Below are positions 1 to 5,236 of a stretch of DNA of 6,304 nucleotides, in pieces (the stretch's first letter is position 1; every line of letters begins with the position of its first letter). The stretch comes from Planctomycetaceae bacterium. GTDB taxonomy: Bacteria > Planctomycetota > Planctomycetia > Pirellulales > Pirellulaceae. Below the pieces are notes generated by a model. That model saw nothing but the letters and a program-made list of their open reading frames with translations. It ran no database searches and had not been told where the DNA came from. The stretch is taken from the NCBI GenBank assembly GCA_003501565.1, contig DNPC01000216.1, positions 1-6,304 on the forward strand, read 5' to 3'. The translations under genes and the position numbers were made by a program.

Positions 1-188
1 GCCTATTGCGCTTGGCTGGAAACCGTGCTGTGATGGGTGCATACGTCAATTCACGGGCAACCACCATCCTCCTGATTGCAACACTTCTGATGGCCTTGGT
101 CGCCGGAGCGTTTAAGGCCAAGGAACTCTTCCCGCCACCTGCCAAGGCTCCTCAGCAAACCTCCTCCGTAACGCCGATCGAACGTTGA
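1..188 (+). CDS. C-terminal fragment of a probable Nramp-family divalent metal transporter
   Basis: This reading frame enters from the left edge (first whole codon at base 3) and ends at TGA 186-188, so only about the last 62 residues are present. The visible part begins LLRLAGNRAVMGAYVNSR, continues into a hydrophobic stretch of roughly 18 residues (TILLIATLLMALVAGAF) and ends in a Pro/Ala/Gln-rich polar tail. The pattern of a short cytoplasmic segment with MG-x-YVN-S-R just before the last membrane helix is what I associate with the C-terminus of Nramp/MntH proton-coupled Mn/Fe transporters. That is recognition of a short motif only. The diagnostic Nramp DPGN and MPH motifs would lie outside the window. 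An unrelated polytopic membrane protein cannot be excluded. It converges with the GH5 gene, leaving 39 bases between the two stops and no clear terminator. Confidence 0.55.
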   Translation, partial: LLRLAGNRAVMGAYVNSRATTILLIATLLMALVAGAFKAKELFPPPAKAPQQTSSVTPIER

Positions 189-227
189 GTCGATCGCGTT
201 TATGGTGGCGGCTCGAATCGTCCTAGC

Positions 228-1265
228 CTACTGAAGTCCAAGGCTTTGCATGAGCGGAGCATTCCACTTTTGGGTAGCGGTGTCATAGACGCCGAATCCA
301 GCGCAAAACTCCCAATAAGCCCAAGTCATCTTTTGCTTCTCAGCAGCCGCAGCAACTACTTTTGTCCATTTGACGCGACTTTCCATCGGTGCCGCCTCGT
401 AGGCGCCGAATTCTCCCAAGAACAACGGACGGCCGTGTTGTTTACCCCACTTAGCAGCATCTGCTAGTTCGCGCTCTACCTTCTGAACTTCGTCAGCGGC
501 CCCCCATTTCAGGTTCTTCAATTTGCGAACTTGTGGGCTAGCCCACGATGCACCTTGATGCGTGAATTCATGTGGGTTGTACATGTGTACTGTGACAATC
601 AAATTTGGATCGTCGGGCAGGTGAAGCTTGTCAAGCGCCCAAATCCCATTCCAATGGGGCGGCCCAACGATAACCGGCCGCGTCGGATTAGACTCCCGCA
701 CCGCCGCTAGCCCAATTCGCAGAACATCATTCCACTTTTCATTCAGGTTCGCGTGCGGCTCGTTGTTCAGTTCGAAGTAAAGGAACTCACCCCGACTTTG
801 GTATCTTGATGCGATCTGCTCCCATAACGACTTGAACATCAATTTGAAATTGTCCGGCTCCGCATCCAGCCCTTCGAAGTGATGAATATTCAGCACGACA
901 TTGAGGCCCTGAGATTCAGCGGCGGTGAGCAAGCGATCAACCCGCACGAAAAAGCCTTGTTCAATCGTGAATGGAGACGTCTTTGCAGCGTAATCGGACC
1001 AACGCACAGGAAGCCGGACTGAGTTGAAGCCGGCCTGGCGAATCAATGCAAAGTGCTCCGCACGAATATCCGCCCCCCAGTTTGCATCGCGGGGCGCTTC
1101 GAGAAAGTTCCCAAGGTTGACACCGCGGCCAAGTCGCTGGTTAGCTTCAAACGTTGCTTTGTTGCTCTGCGCATCGCACTGGGCTGCGAACAGCAATAGC
1201 AGCATTGCGAGCCCCCAGGCACGCCGCGCCGCAACCCCCGATCGATTTAGAAAAACGGCTGTCAT
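228..1265 (-). CDS. Secreted glycoside hydrolase family 5 endoglucanase (GH5_25, Cel5A-like)
   Basis: The 345-residue protein should hydrolyse beta-1,4 glucan or mannan outside the cytoplasm with a retaining mechanism. Residues 1-32 look like a Sec signal peptide: Arg-rich n-region, hydrophobic core AMLLLLFAA, likely cleavage near CDA|Q. The rest is one TIM-barrel domain of about 310 residues with no carbohydrate-binding module. GH5 landmarks are all present: R84 in SVRLPVRW, H128-H129 in LNIHH, the acid/base Glu E169 in FELNNEP, H227 and Y229 in VTVHMYN, the nucleophile E285 in FLGEFGAY, and W318 in WAYWEF. The opening LGRGVNLGN.LEAP..ANWG, the block NPHEFTHQGA and the ending AYWEFCAGFGVYDT closely match my memory of T. 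maritima Cel5A, which accepts both glucans and mannans. ATG 1263-1265 is preferred because it supplies a complete signal peptide and follows a purine-rich GAGAG leader. It is transcribed divergently from the FOXRED2-like gene. Substrate is inferred. Confidence 0.95.
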   Translation of the reverse strand: MTAVFLNRSGVAARRAWGLAMLLLLFAAQCDAQSNKATFEANQRLGRGVNLGNFLEAPRDANWGADIRAEHFALIRQAGFNSVRLPVRWSDYAAKTSPFTIEQGFFVRVDRLLTAAESQGLNVVLNIHHFEGLDAEPDNFKLMFKSLWEQIASRYQSRGEFLYFELNNEPHANLNEKWNDVLRIGLAAVRESNPTRPVIVGPPHWNGIWALDKLHLPDDPNLIVTVHMYNPHEFTHQGASWASPQVRKLKNLKWGAADEVQKVERELADAAKWGKQHGRPLFLGEFGAYEAAPMESRVKWTKVVAAAAEKQKMTWAYWEFCAGFGVYDTATQKWNAPLMQSLGLQ

Positions 1266-1268
1266 GTG

Positions 1269-1279
1269 CTCTCTCTCTC
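1269..1279 (-). promoter_or_regulatory. Purine-rich GA dinucleotide repeat serving as ribosome-binding region of the GH5 gene
   Basis: On the minus strand an 11-base GAGAGAGAGAG run ends three bases before the GH5 start codon. It contains GAGAG-type words that can pair with the 16S 3' end, so it probably acts as the Shine-Dalgarno region, although its exact register is ambiguous. It supports the chosen ATG. Short dinucleotide runs can change length by slippage, which would alter spacing here, but five and a half units is short for that. Confidence 0.45.
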
Positions 1280-1301
1280 GTAATGCTCTGCGGCGAATCT
1301 A

Positions 1302-1313
1302 AAGGTTGGTGAT
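1302..1313 (-). promoter_or_regulatory. Shared 12-base upstream word, copy in front of the GH5 gene
   Basis: On the minus strand this reads ATCACCAACCTT and ends 36 bases before the GH5 start codon. An exact copy in the same orientation relative to its gene lies just upstream of the divergent flavoprotein gene. Position and orientation fit an operator or a shared leader/promoter element. Function is inferred only. Confidence 0.4.
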
Positions 1314-1475
1314 CTCAATTCAGGCATTTCGGTTTGACCACCTCAAATCCACCTGTTTTAACGCGTCATCAATAGGTAGCATGACAAACGCATTATTGCG
1401 AAGCGCCTACGGGCTGTGTTCTGCACTTACGGAATCACTCGCTCAACCATGCAAATGAGTGTTCCTCGAGCTGCT

Positions 1476-1487
1476 ATCACCAACCTT
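1476..1487 (+). promoter_or_regulatory. Shared 12-base upstream word, copy in front of the FOXRED2-like gene
   Basis: The plus strand reads ATCACCAACCTT, ending 21 bases before the ATG at 1509. It is the perfect inverted partner of the copy at 1302-1313, with 162 bases between them. Because the two genes diverge, each carries the word in the same sense. No clear -35/-10 pair could be assigned around it. There is also no strong Shine-Dalgarno between the word and the ATG, so this leader could be involved in initiation. Confidence 0.4.
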
Positions 1488-1508
1488 AATCATACAGAAT
1501 CTACCTAA

Positions 1509-3077
1509 ATGCACTGCGACTACGAATACGTAATTTTGGGCGCCGGACCTGCAGGACTACAGCTGGCATACTACTTCGAACGCGACAAACGAAACTACGT
1601 AATCCTTGAACAGAGCGACGCTGCTGGGGCGTTTTTTAACAAGTACCCGCGACATCGACAGCTGATCTCAATCAACAAGGTCTACGCGGGCACGGACGAC
1701 CCTGAGTTGCGCCTTAGGCACGACTGGAACTCGCTCTTGACCGACGATCAATCTCACCTGTTTCGTGACTATTCGGTCGAGTATTTCCCACCAGCGCAAG
1801 CAATCGTTGACTATCTGAAGGACTTTGCAAAAAAGTTCAATCTCAACATCCAATATAACACCAAAGTGGATCAAATTCGCCGCGAAGAGGATCACTATCA
1901 TCTGCAAAGCGAAGACGGCGGAACGACGTGTGAGCGGTTGATTGTCGCAACTGGCGTTAGTCAGACTTATCGCCCCGACATCCCAGGCATTGAATTGACT
2001 GAGGACTACGATGTCGTTTCAGTTGATCCAAGCGACTTTATTGATCAGCGGGTCCTGATTATCGGCAAAGGCAACTCCGCGTTTGAGACCGCTGACAATT
2101 TAGTGCCGACTGCCGCGATGATTCACATGGTGAGTCCGTTTCCAATTGACTTCGCGTGGAAAACCCACTTCGTCGGCGACTTGCGGGCGGTAAACAACAA
2201 CATTCTGGATACCTACCAGCTGAAGAGCCAGAATGCGATCCTGGATGCAGAGACGCGCAAAATCCGAAAACAAGAAGACGGATCGTACGCAGTAGAATTC
2301 GCGTACAAACACGCCGAGGGCGAAGTTGAGGAACTGGTCTATGACCGAATAATCTGCTGCACCGGATTTCGTTTTGACGCCTCGATTTTCGAATCGTCGT
2401 CCCGACCAGAACTCACCATCTTTGACAAGTTTCCGAATCTGACGTGTGAATGGGAGAGCATCAACCAACCTGGGATGTACTTCATCGGCACTTTGATGCA
2501 AATGCGGGACTACAAAAAGACAACGTCCGGATTCATTCACGGATTTCGATACAACGTAGAAGCCTTTGCCAAGCTGCTCGGCGCGAAACACCACGATACG
2601 CCTTGGCCCAGTACGTCGATCACTCTAGCAGCCGATGCAATGGCTGAAAAGCTACTTGCCAGAATCAACGGATCCTCCGCACTGTGGCAACAACAGTCGT
2701 TTCTGGGTGACGTGCTGGTTGTTGAGGCCGATGGCACGGTGACTTACTACGAAGGAATGCCCATCGCTTACCTGCAGAAGCACTTCGTGGATAACGACGC
2801 ACGTTGCTTCGTATTGACACTCGAATTTGGAACGATGGACCCCGATGAAGATCCGTTCCGAGTTAACCGCATCCGTCGCGATAACGTCGAAAAAGCAGCC
2901 TCGAGTACATTCCTGCATCCGGCAATTCGCGAGTACGAGAATGGTGCCAAGGTCTCCGAACACCACATAATCGAAGACCTCGAGGCTGTTTGGCGAGAAC
3001 CTGAGCACGTTGAGCCGCTCAGGAAATACCTTCAAGCGAGAATCGAGTCCACGGCCAATAGAGTGCCTTGGGAATAG
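1509..3077 (+). CDS. FOXRED2/ERFAD-like FAD- and NAD(P)H-binding oxidoreductase
   Basis: The 522-residue flavoprotein has a two-dinucleotide-fold architecture. An N-terminal FAD Rossmann motif GAGPAG is at residues 11-16, an ATG motif at 147-149, a second Rossmann motif GKGNSA for NAD(P)H at 186-191, and a second FAD-contact region around CTGFRFD at 284-290. Signature blocks are YPRHRQLISINK (46-57), LRHDWNSLL (69-77), VSVDP (170-174), GNSAFETADN (188-197), GDLRAVNN (223-230), DTYQLKS (234-240) and GFIHGFRY (341-348). These match my memory of vertebrate FOXRED2. The resemblance continues into the C-terminal region, where FLHP (468-471) and HHIIEDL..W..P...PLRKYL (485-507) recur. Human FOXRED2 enters the ER and has a retention tail. 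This protein starts directly at the FAD motif, with no signal peptide and no KDEL-like end, so it is probably cytosolic. No CxxC redox pair is seen, so it is not a thioredoxin reductase. An in-frame TAA immediately precedes the ATG, fixing the start. Substrate is unknown. Confidence 0.85.
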   Translation: MHCDYEYVILGAGPAGLQLAYYFERDKRNYVILEQSDAAGAFFNKYPRHRQLISINKVYAGTDDPELRLRHDWNSLLTDDQSHLFRDYSVEYFPPAQAIVDYLKDFAKKFNLNIQYNTKVDQIRREEDHYHLQSEDGGTTCERLIVATGVSQTYRPDIPGIELTEDYDVVSVDPSDFIDQRVLIIGKGNSAFETADNLVPTAAMIHMVSPFPIDFAWKTHFVGDLRAVNNNILDTYQLKSQNAILDAETRKIRKQEDGSYAVEFAYKHAEGEVEELVYDRIICCTGFRFDASIFESSSRPELTIFDKFPNLTCEWESINQPGMYFIGTLMQMRDYKKTTSGFIHGFRYNVEAFAKLLGAKHHDTPWPSTSITLAADAMAEKLLARINGSSALWQQQSFLGDVLVVEADGTVTYYEGMPIAYLQKHFVDNDARCFVLTLEFGTMDPDEDPFRVNRIRRDNVEKAASSTFLHPAIREYENGAKVSEHHIIEDLEAVWREPEHVEPLRKYLQARIESTANRVPWE

Positions 3078-3111
3078 TTGGTTCCACCGCCGCAGGGACC
3101 GTCGTGGCGAT

Positions 3112-3125
3112 TGCTTGAGCAAGCA
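3112..3125. repeat. Inverted repeat just downstream of the flavoprotein gene
   Basis: The sequence TGCTTG-AG-CAAGCA is a perfect 6+2+6 inverted repeat starting 35 bases after the flavoprotein stop codon. As RNA it could form a 5-base-pair stem with a GAGC tetraloop. No T-run follows on either strand, so it is at best a weak terminator or a protein-binding palindrome. Confidence 0.3.
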
Positions 3126-3237
3126 GCACCTATCGCACGATGCCCGACACGGTCACCGCTCTTTCGTTACAAACCGTACACGCGGAAATGCTGGATGCAT
3201 GCAGTTCACGGCGTTGTGCTGGTGTGCCTAATCAGTC

Positions 3238-3294
3238 TTCTGCATTCAGAATTCCTGCCGATACCTCAGGTATCTGTAGGCTGACCGGTAGGTC
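3238..3294 (+). promoter_or_regulatory. Cluster of three small inverted repeats upstream of the HD-GYP-like gene
   Basis: Three potential stem-loops lie within 57 bases: TTCTG-catt-CAGAA (3238-3251), GATACCT-c-AGGTATC (3260-3274, a perfect 7+1+7 palindrome) and GACC-ggta-GGTC (3283-3294). They end 60 bases before the HD-GYP start. The near-perfect dyad at 3260-3274 has the shape of a transcription-factor operator. The set could equally be a structured 5' leader. No T-tract follows any of them, so intrinsic termination is not supported. The remainder of the 277-base gap (3078-3354) shows no credible gene or clear promoter. Confidence 0.35.
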
Positions 3295-3354
3295 CTCTTA
3301 CGGCAAGAGTGCGCTTCCTTCAAAAAGTGTCTTCATGCGGCTGGTGCGAATTCG

Positions 3355-4536
3355 ATGAACGAACGTTTTAACGCTGTGCTCCATCTAGGCGATCAGTACA
3401 ACTTCGATCTGTTAGATGAATTCGGCAATGTGTGTATCGCAGCTGGCACACAAATCACCGAACAAGTTATCGAAGAACTGCATGCGCTTGGAGCGCAGAA
3501 ACTGTACGTTGGACCTACGGTCGCTGAATCAGATGAGTTGGCTGGGGCCGATCTACCCGCGCAATACAGCTCAAGTCACCAGAACTATCTTGCCAACCTT
3601 GCCACGGACGGTGCTGATATCATGGCTAGCGTGACCCAGCGACTTCACGCGGGGGAACGCATCGATGGGAATGACATCGACTTTATCGTCGAAGGTTACC
3701 AAAAAATTGTCACCGAAGATGCTGATGTCGTCCTGGCACAGGTGCTAGCCGATGCTGAATCCAGCGCGCTGCCCATACGATCTCTGCGGATGTCTGCAAT
3801 CTCCATGGTTGCCGCTTACAAATTGGGTTATCCAGCAGACCAACGCCACCAAGTGGGGCGAGCTGCCTTACTGCACGACGTTAGCCTTCCCGATGACTGG
3901 CCGAGCCAATTGGGTGAACTGAAACGCTTTAGCGAAGGCAAAGTGTCTGCGGGTGGCAGTCTGACGATTGCCGAATTCGAACGCCAGCTGGACGCCTACC
4001 AAACGCATCCGTTTCGAAGTGCCGATACGTTGCGTGCTGGTCTACCCAATGTGACTGATTTAGAGCTTACTATTGTTCGGCAGGTTCATGAACAGTGTGA
4101 TGGAACTGGGTTTCCACGACGCCACCGCGGCCACCTACTTCATCGACTTAGCCGCCTGGTAAATGTCGTTGATGCCTTCCTAACACTTACAGACCCTTTG
4201 CATCCCAACGGAGGCTACATCGCTTCGGATGCGATCGCTTACTTAGTTGCGCACGCTTTGTACGGAACGTTTGACCGTGACTGTGTACAGGCCTTGGTGC
4301 GTTCGACAGCCATTTATCCGGTTGGCAGCAAGGTACTGCTAAGCGACAACTCAACAGGAACAGTCCTCCGCAGCTGCAATGACAAGTACTTGCAGCCTAT
4401 TGTTCGGATCGACGCCCCCGATGGCGAAACACTGGATTTAACGCGTAGTGATATGCAAATCGTCCAACCACATTCAGTTGGTGGTCGACGGATCACCAAA
4501 AACCGAATGCACTCTGCTCTCTGGCGTACTGTTTGA
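3355..4536 (+). CDS. Degenerate HD-GYP-family protein, probably non-catalytic
   Basis: This 393-residue soluble protein has three parts. Residues 1-55 form an N-terminal domain of the type common before HD-GYP domains (LLDEFGNVCIAAGTQITE then a 'LGAQKLYV' strand). A helical HD-GYP core spans about 120-305, and a beta-rich C-terminal end begins YPVGSKVLLSDNSTGTV (321-337). Canonical HD-GYP enzymes hydrolyse cyclic di-GMP at a di- or tri-iron centre. Retained here are H174-D175, H218, H245-E246, DGTGFP (249-254, GYP changed to GFP) and D273. Lost are the first metal histidine of the HSxRV motif (R142 instead), the first His of HHE (V244), and the Gly-Lys after HD (S177, L178). With these losses c-di-GMP hydrolysis is doubtful, and a sensing or partner-binding role is more likely. 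The upstream frame has no alternative start before a TAG at 3289, which supports ATG 3355. No strong Shine-Dalgarno is visible. Confidence 0.85.
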   Translation: MNERFNAVLHLGDQYNFDLLDEFGNVCIAAGTQITEQVIEELHALGAQKLYVGPTVAESDELAGADLPAQYSSSHQNYLANLATDGADIMASVTQRLHAGERIDGNDIDFIVEGYQKIVTEDADVVLAQVLADAESSALPIRSLRMSAISMVAAYKLGYPADQRHQVGRAALLHDVSLPDDWPSQLGELKRFSEGKVSAGGSLTIAEFERQLDAYQTHPFRSADTLRAGLPNVTDLELTIVRQVHEQCDGTGFPRRHRGHLLHRLSRLVNVVDAFLTLTDPLHPNGGYIASDAIAYLVAHALYGTFDRDCVQALVRSTAIYPVGSKVLLSDNSTGTVLRSCNDKYLQPIVRIDAPDGETLDLTRSDMQIVQPHSVGGRRITKNRMHSALWRTV

Positions 4537-4609
4537 TCGCAAGTAAGTTGATCGACCGTAAGCAATCAGCGCGGCCCAAGGGCGATTCGGCGGACTCTAC
4601 GCAACTCTG

Positions 4610-4630
4610 CTCCCGCAATTTTCAGGGGAG
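4610..4630. terminator. Weak candidate hairpin between the convergent HD-GYP and cupin genes
   Basis: CTCCC (4610-4614) pairs with GGGAG (4626-4630) around an 11-base loop, in the 118-base gap between the HD-GYP stop and the cupin stop. A bidirectional terminator is expected in such a convergent gap, but no T-run follows the stem on either strand. This is a tentative call. The rest of the gap shows nothing else clear. Confidence 0.2.
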
Positions 4631-4654
4631 ACGGATTATGTGGCTGCCAAAAAA

Positions 4655-5002
4655 CTACTTGTTGTTGTCCAGGAACAGCTTCGCGTAGTCTTCGCGAACT
4701 GGGCTGAAGATATCGAGGACAGTGACAGGGCCATCAATTGCGACAGCCGTGTGAGGGACGCCGGGCGGGACGATAAACATATCGCCTTGGGTACAAAGGC
4801 GTGTTTCACCGTCAATGGTCATCTCCAGTTTTCCTTTCAAAACAATCCCGGCCTGTTCGTGGGGATGATCGTGAAGGGGAACGACGGCTCCTGGATCCAT
4901 CTCAAGATAGGAGAGCAAAATATTCTCACCAAAAGGAGTTCTCAAATGACAGCCCGGGATTGCTTCAACTGATTTGATTGCGCTGATATCGATAAAGGGC
5001 AT
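4655..5002 (-). CDS. Small single-domain cupin (cupin_2 fold)
   Basis: The 115-residue protein is a single conserved beta-barrel with both cupin motifs. Motif 1 is G38-AVVPL-H44-D-H46-P-H48-E49-Q50 followed by G52 and G57. Motif 2 is G73-DMFIV-P79-PG81-VP-H84. H44, H46, Q50 (or E49) and H84 are the expected ligands for a divalent metal. There is no signal peptide or fused DNA-binding domain, so it is a cytosolic stand-alone cupin. Such proteins include dioxygenases, isomerases and sugar- or ligand-binding proteins, and the sequence does not decide among them. The start ATG at 5000-5002 is preceded on the minus strand by GGATCC, a weak Shine-Dalgarno. The gene lies downstream of miaB on the same strand but 234 bases away, behind a probable terminator, so it is likely a separate transcription unit. 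It converges with the HD-GYP gene. Confidence 0.9.
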   Translation of the reverse strand: MPFIDISAIKSVEAIPGCHLRTPFGENILLSYLEMDPGAVVPLHDHPHEQAGIVLKGKLEMTIDGETRLCTQGDMFIVPPGVPHTAVAIDGPVTVLDIFSPVREDYAKLFLDNNK

Positions 5003-5028
5003 GGTGGATCCGGTTGGGTTAAAGCAGT

Positions 5029-5055
5029 AAAAAAGAAGCGTCAGTCGGCAGACGC
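5029..5055 (-). terminator. Probable intrinsic terminator downstream of miaB
   Basis: On the minus strand GCGTC-TGCCGACT-GACGC (5055-5038) is followed directly by TTCTTTTTT (5037-5029). A GC-rich 5-base-pair stem with a T-tract is the classic arrangement, though the stem is short and the loop long. It lies 182 bases past the miaB stop and only 26 bases before the cupin ATG. It could therefore end the miaB transcript or act as a leader terminator for the cupin gene. Confidence 0.5.
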
Positions 5056-5170
5056 ACCAGTGTCCCCGACGCGGCTATTGTAAGAGACGCAATGCGTTGG
5101 CGTGCCGGACCGTTGTAGAACGAAGCGGTTTAGGCGTATTGGAGCAACCCAGGCAGCTACAGATTCGGTA

Positions 5171-5204
5171 CCTGACGAGTCCCCACTCAAGATGGATCGT
5201 CAGG
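5171..5204 (-). terminator. Strong stem-loop in the miaB 3' region, no T-tract
   Basis: CCTGACGA (5171-5178) is perfectly complementary to TCGTCAGG (5197-5204). The stem extends by three further pairs, TCC (5180-5182) with GGA (5194-5196), across one bulged G at 5179. This gives about 11 base pairs around an 11-base loop. It lies 32 bases downstream of the miaB stop on the minus strand. No T-run follows, so it may be a 3'-end stabilising or processing structure, or a factor-dependent termination site. Confidence 0.4.
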
Positions 5205-5236
5205 AGCGATGCACTGCAAATCGACAAACGATAGTG

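Noticed and set aside
1170..1265. Lipoprotein signal in the GH5 enzyme (Cys at residue 30)
   Set aside because: The residues before the Cys are F-A-A-Q. Gln at -1 does not fit the lipobox, while CDA|Q fits signal peptidase I.
1389..1400. CGCA-ttat-TGCG inverted repeat in the divergent promoter region
   Set aside because: The arms are only four bases and the repeat cannot be extended, so it is within chance expectation.
2100..2594. Open frame of 164 codons on the minus strand inside the flavoprotein gene
   Set aside because: It is wholly antisense to a well-supported conserved gene. Its translation has no recognisable motif and no leader.
1509..3077. Thioredoxin-reductase-type disulfide reductase
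   Set aside because: The two nucleotide-binding motifs fit, but there is no CxxC active-site pair. The length and conserved blocks fit the FOXRED2-like group instead.
2652..3122. Open frame of 156 codons on the minus strand over the flavoprotein 3' end
   Set aside because: It lies almost entirely over conserved coding sequence on the other strand and shows no domain.
3160..3354. Possible c-di-GMP (GEMM) riboswitch ahead of the HD-GYP-like gene, prompted by CCGGTAGGT at 3286
   Set aside because: The conserved GEMM core elements (GGGCAAACC-like and GACGCAAAGCC-like segments) are absent, so the short match is coincidental.
3078..3358. Two overlapping short plus-strand frames between the flavoprotein and HD-GYP genes
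   Set aside because: They overlap each other and their composition looks non-coding. One starts with TTG directly after a stop codon, and the other runs into the HD-GYP start. No ribosome-binding site or recognisable family was found.
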